Source: Collinsella aerofaciens ATCC 25986 (GTDB taxonomy: Bacteria > Actinomycetota > Coriobacteriia > Coriobacteriales > Coriobacteriaceae). Taken from it: a DNA stretch of 64,000 nt. Location of the stretch: NCBI RefSeq assembly GCF_010509075.1, contig NZ_CP048433.1, forward strand, positions 2,108,001 through 2,172,000, given 5' to 3'. Both the position numbers and the translations under genes were made by a program. Positions within the stretch are counted from its first letter, which is position 1. The number at the start of each line of letters is the position of its first letter. Under the pieces are notes generated by a model. The model saw only the letters and a program-made list of their open reading frames with translations. It was not told the DNA's origin and did not search any database. Below are positions 9,046-17,606 of the stretch, piece after piece.

Positions 9046-9963
9046 CTATGCGTCCTCGTCAACGAGGAGACAACGGAGCGTGCCGGAGCAACCCTCGTAG
9101 GGGCGTTTGCCGGCGCCGCAGCCGACGGCTTTGATGCGGTAACGGGCCGGCAGGTGCTCGGACGTGCGCAGTGCGGCGACGATGGCGGCGCCCGTGGGCG
9201 TCACGAGCTCGCCGGCGACCGGTGCGGGCGTGAGAGCGATATTGCCTGCTTGGCATAGGTTGATGACGGCGGGCACCGGGATGGGCATAAGGCCGTGGGC
9301 GCAGCGGATGGTGCCGTGGCCCTCGGAAAGCGACTCGACCACGATGTCCTCAATACCTAGGTCATCGAGGCAGATGGCGACAGAGCAGACGTCGACGATG
9401 GAATCGACGGCGCCTACCTCGTGGAACATGACGGTGTCGGGCGTTTTGCCGTGAGCCTTGGCCTCGGCAGTAGCGAGTACGGAAAAAATGGCAAGGGCGC
9501 GACGCTTGGCGCCATCGCTTAGCTGTGAGCCGTCGATGATGGCGGTGACGTCCGCCAAAGAACGGTGGTGATGGTGATGGGCGTGATGGTGGTCCTCGTG
9601 GCCATGGCCATGGGCCTCATGGTCATGCTCGTGGCAGTGCTCGTGTTCGTGCTCGTCGTGCTCATGATGGTGGTGCTCGTGCTCGTGCGTGTGCTCGGCA
9701 GCTGCTTCGTTGCCGTAGAGCCAGGCCATATCGTGGTCGTGGTTCTCGAGCTCCTCTGCAAGCTGGACGTCAAAATCACAGGCGTCGATGCCATGCTTGT
9801 TTGCACGCGTGACGGCGATCGTAAAGCCGTCGACCGGCAGCGTAGCGAGCTGTTCGCGCAGGTGCTCCTCGCTGGCGCCCAGGTCGAGCAGGGCCGCGAC
9901 GGTCATATCGCCGCTGATGCCCGAGGTCCCGTCGATGATAAGCGTATGCTGATGGTTAGACAT
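9046..9963 (-). CDS. larC: LarC-type nickel insertion protein, N-terminal domain only
   Basis: LarC inserts nickel into the pincer cofactor of LarA in a CTP-dependent reaction. This 305-residue protein starts with the family opening (DGTSGISGDMTVAALLDLG), carries a long His/Glu/Asp-rich segment at about residues 90-135 with runs of His that can hold nickel, then HEVGAVDSIVDV and LVTPTGAA. It stops at LRCLLVDEDA, where the first domain normally ends; the C-terminal LarC2 domain is not found downstream, because tetR begins 2 bases on. It overlaps the larB end region through its AAGGAG site. Confidence 0.88.
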   Translation of the reverse strand: MSNHQHTLIIDGTSGISGDMTVAALLDLGASEEHLREQLATLPVDGFTIAVTRANKHGIDACDFDVQLAEELENHDHDMAWLYGNEAAAEHTHEHEHHHHEHDEHEHEHCHEHDHEAHGHGHEDHHHAHHHHHRSLADVTAIIDGSQLSDGAKRRALAIFSVLATAEAKAHGKTPDTVMFHEVGAVDSIVDVCSVAICLDDLGIEDIVVESLSEGHGTIRCAHGLMPIPVPAVINLCQAGNIALTPAPVAGELVTPTGAAIVAALRTSEHLPARYRIKAVGCGAGKRPYEGCSGTLRCLLVDEDA

Positions 9964-9973
9964 GGAATGCTCC

Positions 9974-10756
9974 TTAACGGGCGCGGGGCGTGCCAGCGCT
10001 CAGATGATTGATAAGACTTGCCTGGTAGGCGGCACCAAAGCCGTTGTCGATATTGACGACCGAAACGCCGCTGGCGCAGGAGTTGAGCATGGCGAGCAGC
10101 GCGGCTACGCCACCAAAATTTGCGCCGTAGCCCACGCTGGTGGGAACGGCGATGACCGGACAGCTCACCAGACCGCCGATAACGCTCGCCAACGCGCCCT
10201 CCATGCCGGCGATGGCGATGACCACCTGCGCCCGGGCAAGTTCCTCGGCATGTGCGAGCAGGCGGTGCAGGCCGGCGACACCTACGTCGTAGAGGCGGTC
10301 GACCTCGTTGCCATAGAACTCGGCCGTCAGTGCCGCCTCTTCGGCGACGGGCAGGTCGCTTGTGCCGGCGCAGGCGACGACGATGCGTCCGTTGCCGGTA
10401 GGGGAGGGCTTGCCGCCCACGAGGGCGAGCTGTGCGTCCGGGACATATCCCAGGTCGATGCCGTTGTCGAGGAGCTCCGAGGTACGGGCCGCTTTTTCGC
10501 TGTCCAGGCGCGTGACCAGGATGCGCTCCTGGCCGGCATCGCGCAGCGCCTCGATAATGGCGGCAATCTGCTCGGCGGTTTTACCGGCACCGTAGACAAC
10601 CTCGCCGGCTCCCTGGCGTACCCCGCGTGAAAGATCGAGCTGCGCAAAACCCAGATCGGCGGTTGGCGCCGTCTGGATGCGCGTGAGGGCATCGGCCGGC
10701 ATAATGCTTCCGTCTGCCACGTCACTTAGCAATTGCTCAAGATCTCGTTTGTCCAT
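9974..10756 (-). CDS. larB: LarB, pincer cofactor biosynthesis
   Basis: Carboxylates and hydrolyses nicotinic acid adenine dinucleotide as the first step to the nickel-pincer nucleotide. The C-terminal half is PurE-like, with ACAGTSDLPVAEEAA (from about residue 130) and VPTSVGYGANFGG with the conserved glycines. ATG 10756 is preceded by GAAGGGAAC. It heads the minus-strand larB-larC-tetR unit. No larE, which supplies the sulfur, is visible in the window. Confidence 0.92.
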   Translation of the reverse strand: MDKRDLEQLLSDVADGSIMPADALTRIQTAPTADLGFAQLDLSRGVRQGAGEVVYGAGKTAEQIAAIIEALRDAGQERILVTRLDSEKAARTSELLDNGIDLGYVPDAQLALVGGKPSPTGNGRIVVACAGTSDLPVAEEAALTAEFYGNEVDRLYDVGVAGLHRLLAHAEELARAQVVIAIAGMEGALASVIGGLVSCPVIAVPTSVGYGANFGGVAALLAMLNSCASGVSVVNIDNGFGAAYQASLINHLSAGTPRAR

Positions 10757-10800
10757 ATAAGTTCCCTTCGACGCAGAAAAGTTTAGCACGCGAAGGGTTG

Positions 10801-10848
10801 TTTCCGAACATTAGAGCATAATTGTTCGGAAATCTGACATGTCAGATT
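10801..10848. promoter_or_regulatory. Two adjacent palindromes upstream of larB
   Basis: TTTCCGAACA (10801-10810) and TGTTCGGAAA (10823-10832) form a spaced inverted repeat. AATCTGACATGTCAGATT (10831-10848) is a perfect 18-bp palindrome overlapping its end. Both lie 45-92 bases upstream of the larB start and before the end of serB, which reads in the same direction. They look like operators; binding by the TetR protein encoded in the same unit is an inference. Confidence 0.6.
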
Positions 10849-10872
10849 AGATGAAGTTGTGAGGCAAACTGA

Positions 10873-11508
10873 CTAGTCGCGCAGGATGATGTCCATGGCG
10901 AGCATCAGGTTGCGCTCGTCGATGGCAAACGGGGCGGCTTCGCGCGTCTTGGGCTTGGCACAAAACGCGATGCCCGTGCCCGCGGTCTGAATCATAGGGA
11001 TATCGTTTGCCCCGTCGCCGATCGCGACGGTGTGGGCCATATCGACACCGCACTCGACTGCCCAATCCAGCAGCCGGATGAGCTTGGATTCCTTGGTCAC
11101 GATGTCTGCCGCCAGCTTACCGGTGAGCTTGCCGTCCACGACCTCTAGGCGGTTAGCCAGGCAAAAATCGATGCCCGCGGCGGCCACGATCTTGTCGGCC
11201 ACCTCATGGAAGCCGCCGCTTACCACGCCGACCTTCCAGCCCTTGCTGTGCGCTGAGCGCACAAGCTCCAGCGCGCCAGGAGTAAACGTCACGCGCTCAA
11301 AGGTACGCTCGAACACACTCTCGTCCAAGCCGGCAAGCAGCCCCACGCGCTCCTCGAGCGCCTGCTTAAAGTCCAGTTCGCCGCGCATGGCGCGCTCAGT
11401 GATCTTCGCCACTTGCTCGCCTACGCCGGCCTCCTCGCCCAACAGGTCGATGACCTCCTGGTTGATGAGCGTGGAGTCGATATCCATAACAATGAGCCGT
11501 GCAGTCAT
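10873..11508 (-). CDS. serB: Phosphoserine phosphatase
   Basis: Last step of serine biosynthesis. 211 residues of the HAD superfamily: motif I MDIDSTLI with two Asp, motif II SGG in GVVSGGFHEV, Lys in TKESKLIR and motif IV GDGANDIPM. The substrate-specific E-V-I-D-L-L-G segment follows motif I as in SerB. ATG 11508 has GAAAGG 6 bases upstream. It lies divergent from aspS. Confidence 0.93.
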   Translation of the reverse strand: MTARLIVMDIDSTLINQEVIDLLGEEAGVGEQVAKITERAMRGELDFKQALEERVGLLAGLDESVFERTFERVTFTPGALELVRSAHSKGWKVGVVSGGFHEVADKIVAAAGIDFCLANRLEVVDGKLTGKLAADIVTKESKLIRLLDWAVECGVDMAHTVAIGDGANDIPMIQTAGTGIAFCAKPKTREAAPFAIDERNLMLAMDIILRD

Positions 11509-11701
11509 GACGGGCCTTTCCGAGTGCAGTTGTATTGGGGCACATTGTCGCACGTGGCGCGCCTTGGCGACGGCCGCGGTGCGTCAATTGTTTCGTCTCC
11601 GTCAAGTCTTTGGGCAGGAGCCACTTTTCCGCGGCACATCGACACAGGTGCGATAAGATAGAACGCCATGTCTGGCTGCGCGGTTTACGCAGGCTGGGCA
11701 A

Positions 11702-11743
11702 ATCTGTACGACGCCGCCCGGAACGACACGGGGCGGCACAGAT
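11702..11743 (+). promoter_or_regulatory. Hairpin in the aspS leader
   Basis: ATCTGT and GCCGCCC pair with GGGCGGC and ACAGAT, ending 6 bases before the AAAGGAGG site. There is no T-run and no T-box sequence, so translation-level control is possible but unproven. Confidence 0.5.
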
Positions 11744-11764
11744 CCATAAAGGAGGATCACTGGT

Positions 11765-13552
11765 ATGAGCCAGACCCGTCCCATCGACGAGCATTCCATG
11801 CACACCCGTACCTGCGGCGAGCTTCGCCGCGAGAACGTGGGCGAAGAGGTCACCCTCACCGGTTGGGTGAGTCGTCGCCGCGACCACGGCGGCCTTATCT
11901 TCTGCGACCTTCGTGACCGCGAGGGCATCACGCAGCTCACTTTCGACCCCGAGCACTCCGACGGCGACGCCTTTAAGATCGCCGAGACTATGCGTCCCGA
12001 GTGGCCCATCAAGATCCACGGCGTCGTGCGCTCCCGTGGCGAGGAGACCACCAACGCCAAGCTCGCGACCGGCGAGATCGAGGTCCTGACCGACCACGCC
12101 GAGGTGCTCAACACGTCTGTCACCCCGCCTTTCCAGATCGAGGACGGCATCGAGACCAGCGAGGACACCCGTCTGCGCTATCGCTATCTGGACCTCCGCC
12201 GTCCCGAGATGATGGCCAACCTCAAGCTGCGCTCCGACTTCACCTTTGCCATTCGCGAGGCGCTGCACAACCGTGAGTTCATGGAGGTCGAGACGCCCTC
12301 CCTGTTTAAGTCCACGCCCGAGGGCGCCCGCGACTTCATCGTTCCCAGCCGTATTCAGCCGGGCAACTTCTACGCGCTGCCGCAGTCCCCGCAGCTCCTG
12401 AAGCAGCTGCTCATGGTCGGTGGCGTCGAGCGCTACTACCAGGTTGCCAAGTGCTTCCGCGACGAGGACCTGCGTGCCGACCGTCAGCCCGAGTTCACCC
12501 AGGTCGATATCGAGATGTCCTTCGTGGACCAGAACGATGTCATGAGCGCGCTCGAGGAGGTCCTGGCCGACGCCTTCGGCCGCATGGGCGTCGAGATGCC
12601 CACGCCGCTGCGTCGTATGGACTACTGGGAGGCCATGGACACCTATGGCTCCGACAAGCCCGATACCCGCTATGGCATGCACCTGGTCGACCTGACCGAC
12701 ATCTTCGCCAACTCCAAGTTCAAGGTCTTTGCGACTGCCGCAAACGAGGAGGGCTCTGTCGTCAAGGCCATCAACGCCAAGGGCGCCGGTGCCTGGGCAC
12801 GTGCCAAGATCGATAAGCTTGCCGGCGTGGCCTCCACGTTTGGCGCCAAGGGCCTGGCCTGGATTGCTTTCCGCGAGGACGGCTCTATCAACAGCCCCAT
12901 CGTCAAGTTCTTCTCGGACGAGGAGATGGCGGCTCTGCGCGAGCGCATGGATGTCGAGCCCGGCGACCTTGTGATGTTCGCCGCCGGCCCGCGCTTGCTC
13001 TCCGACGAGATCCTGGGCGGCATGCGTTCGCACATGGCCAATGCGCTCGAGATCAAGCGCGAGGGCCACGACTTCCTGTGGGTCGTCAACTTCCCGCTGT
13101 TCCACTGGGACGAGGATCGCAAGGCCTATGCTGCCGAGCACCAGCCCTTTACCCTGCCGACCGAGACCGACATCGCCAAGATCGAGGCCGACCCGTTGGC
13201 AGCCGGTTCTTGCACCTACGACTTTGTCATGGACGGCTTTGAGGCCGGCGGCGGCGGTATGCGTATCCACAACGCCGAGATGCAGATGTCCATGCTCAAG
13301 CTCCTGGGCTTTACCGAGGAGCGTGCCGAGTCTCAGTTCGGCTTCCTCATGGAGGCCCTCAAGTTTGGTGCGCCCCCGATGGGCGGTTTCGCTCTGGGCC
13401 TGGACCGCGTGTGCATGCTGCTCACCGGTTCCGACTCCATCCGCGACGTCATGGCGTTCCCCAAGACGGCCAGCGGCTCCGACCTTATGTCGGGCGCCCC
13501 GAGTGCCGTTTCCGGCGCCCAGCTCAAGGACGTCAGCCTGCGCCTGATGTAG
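11765..13552 (+). CDS. aspS: Aspartate--tRNA ligase
   Basis: 595-residue class II synthetase of the bacterial type. An OB-fold anticodon domain (GWVSRRRDHGGLIFCDLRD, about residues 35-53) is followed by motif 2 (CFRDEDLRADRQPEFTQ, about 232-248), the GAD insertion domain and motif 3 (GFALGLDRV). The AGGAGG site is 9 bases before ATG 11765. Whether it also charges tRNA-Asn cannot be decided here. It has its own terminator at 13576. Confidence 0.96.
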   Translation: MSQTRPIDEHSMHTRTCGELRRENVGEEVTLTGWVSRRRDHGGLIFCDLRDREGITQLTFDPEHSDGDAFKIAETMRPEWPIKIHGVVRSRGEETTNAKLATGEIEVLTDHAEVLNTSVTPPFQIEDGIETSEDTRLRYRYLDLRRPEMMANLKLRSDFTFAIREALHNREFMEVETPSLFKSTPEGARDFIVPSRIQPGNFYALPQSPQLLKQLLMVGGVERYYQVAKCFRDEDLRADRQPEFTQVDIEMSFVDQNDVMSALEEVLADAFGRMGVEMPTPLRRMDYWEAMDTYGSDKPDTRYGMHLVDLTDIFANSKFKVFATAANEEGSVVKAINAKGAGAWARAKIDKLAGVASTFGAKGLAWIAFREDGSINSPIVKFFSDEEMAALRERMDVEPGDLVMFAAGPRLLSDEILGGMRSHMANALEIKREGHDFLWVVNFPLFHWDEDRKAYAAEHQPFTLPTETDIAKIEADPLAAGSCTYDFVMDGFEAGGGGMRIHNAEMQMSMLKLLGFTEERAESQFGFLMEALKFGAPPMGGFALGLDRVCMLLTGSDSIRDVMAFPKTASGSDLMSGAPSAVSGAQLKDVSLRLM

Positions 13553-13575
13553 GCGAGCGGCTACATAATGCCCAC

Positions 13576-13611
13576 AACGAGGGAAGGACGCGTGCCTTCC
13601 CTCGTTTTTTA
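13576..13611 (+). terminator. Terminator of aspS
   Basis: AACGAGGGAAGG pairs with CCTTCCCTCGTT, followed by a T-run. Confidence 0.9.
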
Positions 13612-13694
13612 TGGGACGGGGGTGCGCCGGTAACGTACAATAACTACCACATGGCTGGGTTTGCCGGCCGATGTGCGATGTCGCGGGAGGGGAC

Positions 13695-13943
13695 ATGGTC
13701 GAGTTTACAAAGACGATTAAAGATCCGTTGGGATTACATGCCCGCCCGGTTGCGCTGCTCTATGACATCATTGCCAAGCACCGTAGTGACGTGTCGGTTT
13801 CGATTGGTGACCGCTACACCGATGGCCGCGACGTTATAGGGCTCATGGCACTCTGCGGCGAATGTGGCGAAGACGTCGTGTTCCGCGTTTCGGGCGTAGA
13901 TGAGGCCTCCTGTGTCACATCGATCAGAAATCTCTCGCTTTAA
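13695..13943 (+). CDS. HPr-family phosphocarrier with Asp at position 46
   Basis: 82 residues with the HPr fold. The phosphoryl-accepting His15 is present in PLGLHARPVA, so it could carry phosphate from enzyme I to sugar permeases. The regulatory Ser46 of Firmicutes HPr is replaced by Asp46 in GRDVIGLMAL, and the following segment is rich in Cys (ALCGECGED). ATG 13695 is chosen because GGAGGGGAC directly precedes it. It stands alone between two terminators, away from any PTS gene, so a regulatory HPr-like (Crh-type) role is as likely as sugar transport. Confidence 0.88.
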   Translation: MVEFTKTIKDPLGLHARPVALLYDIIAKHRSDVSVSIGDRYTDGRDVIGLMALCGECGEDVVFRVSGVDEASCVTSIRNLSL

Positions 13944-13950
13944 GCATGAC

Positions 13951-13991
13951 AGGGCGTGGTAAAGGATGGTCCTTTGCCGCGCCCTTTTGTT
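13951..13991 (+). terminator. Terminator of the HPr gene
   Basis: AGGGCGTGGTAAAGG pairs with CCTTTGCCGCGCCCT, followed by TTTTGTTT. Confidence 0.88.
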
Positions 13992-14034
13992 TCGTATAGG
14001 AAACTTTTTCGAAATCTGAATGGGGACCCTTTCC

Positions 14035-14090
14035 AAAAAGTTAACCACGTGTTAGTTTACTAAAGCGAACATAGATGTGGCTAACTTTTA
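14035..14090 (+). promoter_or_regulatory. Putative iron-regulator boxes before feoA
   Basis: TTAGTTTACTAA (14052-14063) is a DtxR-like palindrome. It sits inside a wider inverted repeat, AAAAGTTAACCAC near 14036 and GTGGCTAACTTTT near 14078. A related palindrome lies before feoB. Binding by a DtxR/IdeR-type repressor is inferred from the iron operon context. Confidence 0.5.
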
Positions 14091-14131
14091 CCATGTCGAT
14101 GTGAAGGACGAACTGACGTTAGGAGCCACTC

Positions 14132-14374
14132 ATGTCTTGCGGACCGCAGATGCCGGCAATGCCGCTTTCGATGGTAAAAGCGGGCGAAACCGTGCGCGTG
14201 TCTCGTGTAAAGGGCAATGAGGACATGAAGCACCACCTCAAGGACCTCGGCTTTGTCGAGGGCAGCGAAATCCACGTGGTGAGCTCGAGCGGCGCCAATA
14301 TCATCGTTACGGTGCTGGGCGCACGCTTTGGTATCGATTCCAAGGTTGCCATGCACATCATGACCGTCGGTTAG
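14132..14374 (+). CDS. feoA: FeoA domain protein (first copy)
   Basis: 80-residue SH3-like FeoA protein, a small cytoplasmic partner of the ferrous iron transporter FeoB. The family pattern is visible: GETVRVSRV, then HHLKDLGFVEGSEIHVV and a C-terminal MHIMTVG. It begins with a short Cys/Met/Pro extension (MSCGPQMPAMPLSM) that the second copy lacks. AGGAG lies 6 bases before ATG 14132. First gene of the feo operon. Confidence 0.9.
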   Translation: MSCGPQMPAMPLSMVKAGETVRVSRVKGNEDMKHHLKDLGFVEGSEIHVVSSSGANIIVTVLGARFGIDSKVAMHIMTVG

Positions 14375-14413
14375 TCTGCAGCATTTCATAAAAACCGAAA
14401 GGGGGACAAGAGG

Positions 14414-14635
14414 ATGAAGACGTTGGGTGACGTTAAGGTGGGCGAGAGTTCCACCATCGTCAAGCTTCACGGTGAGGGTGCGCTTCGCCGCCACCTTATG
14501 GACCTGGGGCTCATCAAGGGCACTTCGTTCAAGGTCGTGAAGGTTGCACCGCTCGGTGATCCGGTCGAGATCAACGTGCGCGGCTACGAGCTTTCCATCC
14601 GCAAGGAGGAGGCCGCCGTCGTCGAGGTTCAGTAA
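14414..14635 (+). CDS. feoA: FeoA domain protein (second copy)
   Basis: 73 residues, only distantly similar to the preceding FeoA but with the same layout: VGESSTIVKL, RRHLMDLGLIKGTSFKVV and a final EAAVVEVQ. Tandem feoA genes before feoB are common in anaerobes; the two may form a mixed assembly on FeoB. It follows the first feoA at 39 bases with its own GGGGG-type ribosome site. Confidence 0.9.
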   Translation: MKTLGDVKVGESSTIVKLHGEGALRRHLMDLGLIKGTSFKVVKVAPLGDPVEINVRGYELSIRKEEAAVVEVQ

Positions 14636-14663
14636 GGACTCGCGGCGCATATTTCTGCAGATA

Positions 14664-14683
14664 AAGTTAGGTTTTTCTAACTT
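14664..14683 (+). promoter_or_regulatory. DtxR-like palindrome before feoB
   Basis: AAGTTAG and CTAACTT are separated by 6 bases. This is the second such palindrome in the operon. A GC-rich hairpin (GCCTGCGC with GCGCAGGC, about 14713-14738) follows. Together they suggest a separately controlled feoB start. Confidence 0.5.
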
Positions 14684-14758
14684 AATGCAGCATCTTTGAA
14701 GCACATTATCCAGCCTGCGCGGAGAAAGCAGCGCAGGCACACAAGGAAGAAGGATTGA

Positions 14759-17086
14759 ATGGCGGATTCTCAGATCCATGTCGCGCTGGCGGGTAACCCC
14801 AACTGCGGCAAGACCACGCTTTTCAACCTGATTACCGGCGCCAACGGCTACGTTGGCAACTGGCCCGGCGTCACGGTTGAGAAAAAGGAAGCCAAGCTCC
14901 TAAGCGACAAGAACGTTACCATCACGGACCTCCCTGGCATCTACTCGCTTTCCCCCTACAGCCCCGAGGAGCAATGCTCGCGCGATTACCTCATGAGCGG
15001 CGAGCCCGATGTTGTCGTCCAGGTTGTCGACGCCACCAACCTCGAGCGCAACCTGTATCTGGCGCTTCAGGTTATCGAGACCGGCCTGCCCGTGGTCGTT
15101 GCCCTCAACATGGCCGACCTGGTCGAGAAGAACGGCGACAAGATCGACACGGACAAGCTCTCCAAGAAGCTCGGCTGCCCGGTCATGATGATCTCGGCCC
15201 TTAAGAACAAGGGTATCAAGGAGCTGTTCGAGCAGGTTAAGAAGTCCGCTGCTTCTAAGGGCCAGGTGCCGGAGCACAAGTTCGACTCCTCCATCGAGGA
15301 CGTTCTGGACCACATCGAGAACAACCTGCCGGCGAGCGTTCCCGCTAACAAGCGTCGCTATTACGCCGTCAAGCTGTTCGAGCGTGATGCAGACGCCTGC
15401 AAGCTCATCAACCTCACCAAGGAGAAGGCCGCTCGCGTGGAGGAGCTGGTCGCCCAGTGCGAGCAGGACTGCGACGACGATGCCGAGTCCATCATCACCG
15501 GTGAGCGCTATGGCGTCATCGCGCACATCATCGATGAGTGCATGACCAAGGCTCCGGCTAAGATGAGCACCTCCGAGAAGATCGACCGCGTGGTTACCAA
15601 CCGTATCCTGGGCCTGCCGATCTTTGTGGTCATCATGTTCTGCGTGTACTACATCGCCGTTTCCACCCTGGGCGGCACGGTGACCGACTTCACCAACGAC
15701 CAGCTCTTTGGCACCGACGGCTGGTATGTGCTCGGTCAGGGCCGCGACGCCTACGATGCAGCCGTCGAGGCTGCGGGCGACGATGCCGACTCGGTCGACC
15801 CGGCGCAGTACGGCCCCTATGTCCCGGGTATCACCACCGTGGTGCACGACGCCCTTGTGGCGGGCGGCACCGAGGACGGTGGCCTGGTCGATTCGCTGGT
15901 CTGCGACGGCATCGTCGCCGGCCTGGGTGCCATCTTCGGCTTTGTGCCGCAGATGTTCCTGCTCTTTGTGATGCTGTCCTTCCTGGAGGACTGCGGCTAT
16001 ATGGCCCGCGTCGCCTTCATCATGGATCGCGTGTTCCGCCGCTTTGGCCTGTCCGGTAAGTCCTTTATCCCCATGCTCGTGACCTCGGGCTGCGGCGTTC
16101 CCGGCGTCATGGCCACCAAGACCATCGAGAACGAGAAGGACCGCCGCATGACGGTCATGACCACCACGTTCATCCCCTGTGGCGCCAAGCTGCCGATCAT
16201 CGCCCTGCTCATGGGTTCCATCATCGGCGATTCTTCCACCACCGCCGCGTGGATCAGCCCGCTCTTCTACTTCCTGGGCGTTTTCGCCGTCATCGGCTCG
16301 GGTCTGATGCTCAAGAAGACCAAGCTCTTCGCCGGTCGCCCGACGCCGTTCGTCATGGAGCTTCCTGCCTACCACTTCCCGGCAATCCGCTCTTGGGCGC
16401 TGCACGTGTGGGAGCGCTGCTGGGCCTTTATCAAGAAGGCCGGCACGGTCATCTTCGCGTCCACTGTCGTGGTTTGGTTCCTGTCCAACTTTGGTAGCTA
16501 CAACGGTTCCTTTGGCTACCTGCCCGCGATGGACGGCATCTCCGAGGAGTTCATGGACTACTCCGTGCTTGCCATGCTCGGCAACCTGGTCTCCTGGATC
16601 TTCGCCCCGCTTGGCTTTAGCACCTGGCAGGCAACAGCGCTGTCCGTCTCGGGCCTTGTCGCCAAGGAGAACGTCGTCGCCACCGCCGGCTCGCTGCTGT
16701 CCGTGGCTGATGCCGCCGAGACCGACCCGAGCCTGTGGACCGCGTTTGCCGGCATGTTCCCCACCATGGGCGCTTGCGTCGCCTTTGGCGCGTTCAACCT
16801 GCTGTGCGCTCCGTGTTTTGCTGCCATGGGTGCCATCCGCAACCAGATGGATTCCGGCAAGTGGTTCGCGATTGCCATCGGTTACGAGTGCATCTTCGCT
16901 TGGGTGATCGGCCTGTTCATCAACCAGTTCTATAACCTGCTTGTGTTGGGACAGTTTGGTATCTGGACGGTTGTGGCCATCGTGCTGCTGGTTGCGATGC
17001 TCTTCCAGATCTTCCGTCCCATGCCCAAGCATGCATGGACCGACGAGGACGAGACCAACACTGCGTCCGCCGCAGTTTCCGCTTAA
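14759..17086 (+). CDS. feoB: Ferrous iron transport protein B
   Basis: Fe(II) uptake across the cytoplasmic membrane. The 775 residues start with a G-protein domain: G1 GNPNCGKTTLFN (about residue 12), G3 DLPGIYSL and G4 NMAD; then a helical GDI-like domain and a membrane part with two Gate repeats and conserved Cys (TSGCGVPG, IPCGAKLP). An acidic extra-membrane insert of about 70 residues (around 310-380) separates the first helix from the rest. ATG 14759 follows AAGGAAGAAGGA. Two feoA genes precede it and a Cys-rich partner follows. Confidence 0.96.
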   Translation: MADSQIHVALAGNPNCGKTTLFNLITGANGYVGNWPGVTVEKKEAKLLSDKNVTITDLPGIYSLSPYSPEEQCSRDYLMSGEPDVVVQVVDATNLERNLYLALQVIETGLPVVVALNMADLVEKNGDKIDTDKLSKKLGCPVMMISALKNKGIKELFEQVKKSAASKGQVPEHKFDSSIEDVLDHIENNLPASVPANKRRYYAVKLFERDADACKLINLTKEKAARVEELVAQCEQDCDDDAESIITGERYGVIAHIIDECMTKAPAKMSTSEKIDRVVTNRILGLPIFVVIMFCVYYIAVSTLGGTVTDFTNDQLFGTDGWYVLGQGRDAYDAAVEAAGDDADSVDPAQYGPYVPGITTVVHDALVAGGTEDGGLVDSLVCDGIVAGLGAIFGFVPQMFLLFVMLSFLEDCGYMARVAFIMDRVFRRFGLSGKSFIPMLVTSGCGVPGVMATKTIENEKDRRMTVMTTTFIPCGAKLPIIALLMGSIIGDSSTTAAWISPLFYFLGVFAVIGSGLMLKKTKLFAGRPTPFVMELPAYHFPAIRSWALHVWERCWAFIKKAGTVIFASTVVVWFLSNFGSYNGSFGYLPAMDGISEEFMDYSVLAMLGNLVSWIFAPLGFSTWQATALSVSGLVAKENVVATAGSLLSVADAAETDPSLWTAFAGMFPTMGACVAFGAFNLLCAPCFAAMGAIRNQMDSGKWFAIAIGYECIFAWVIGLFINQFYNLLVLGQFGIWTVVAIVLLVAMLFQIFRPMPKHAWTDEDETNTASAAVSA

Positions 17087-17115
17087 GTCCGAATAAGGAC
17101 CAGCCCCTTTTCACG

Positions 17116-17149
17116 AGCCCGGGTGTCCCAGCGACACTCGGGCTTTTTG
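17116..17149 (+). terminator. Terminator after feoB
   Basis: AGCCCGGGTGTC pairs with GACACTCGGGCT, followed by a T-run. It separates feoB from the Cys-rich gene and may be leaky. Confidence 0.8.
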
Positions 17150-17261
17150 GTGGGGGAGATGTGACGTTTCCGCAGATAAAACCGACCAAAATAAACCTTT
17201 CCCCTTTTGGTAGGTGGAGAATAGGGTAAAGTAAGTGGCGGTTAACTAGAGGAGGCTTGCT

Positions 17262-17462
17262 ATGGCACCTATCGATATTGTTGTACTGGCTGTTATCGGC
17301 GTTGCGTTTGTCGCCGTGTGCGTGCGCATCTACCGCAAGGGCACCTGCGCCGACTGCGCTCAGGGTGGCGTTTGCACGGGGCATTGCTCCAACAAAAAGA
17401 CGTGCGCTGCACTTAAGGGCGTAGACAAAATCGCCGAAGACTTGGGCCGCGGTATCAAATAA
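17262..17462 (+). CDS. FeoB-associated Cys-rich membrane protein
   Basis: 66 residues: one N-terminal membrane helix (about 5-24), then a short cytoplasmic tail with five Cys in CADCAQGGVCTGHC and CAAL. Small proteins of this form occur next to feoB in Firmicutes and Actinobacteria and may stand in for FeoC. AGGAGG lies 7 bases before ATG 17262. A terminator-like hairpin follows at 17476-17511. Confidence 0.85.
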   Translation: MAPIDIVVLAVIGVAFVAVCVRIYRKGTCADCAQGGVCTGHCSNKKTCAALKGVDKIAEDLGRGIK

Positions 17463-17475
17463 GGTCCGGACATCC

Positions 17476-17511
17476 AAGCGCTCCGCGGGCATCCGTTCGC
17501 GGGGCGCTTTG
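17476..17511 (+). terminator. Terminator of the feo region
   Basis: AAGCGCTCCGCGG pairs imperfectly with CGCGGGGCGCTT, followed by TG; the T-run is weak. Confidence 0.6.
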
Positions 17512-17606
17512 TGCATTTGAGGGAGAGCACGGCGAGTCGAAGAGTATTTTTGGGGTATCGTTAACTGGACTATTAATTGGCAACTTATCTATAACGGAGT
17601 AACCGC

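Noticed and set aside
9565-10011. Plus-strand frame of Val/Met repeats opposite larC
   Set aside because: It is the reverse of the His-rich segment of LarC and not a membrane protein.
11702-11743. T-box riboswitch before aspS
   Set aside because: The hairpin is clear, but the T-box antiterminator sequence and specifier layout are not there.
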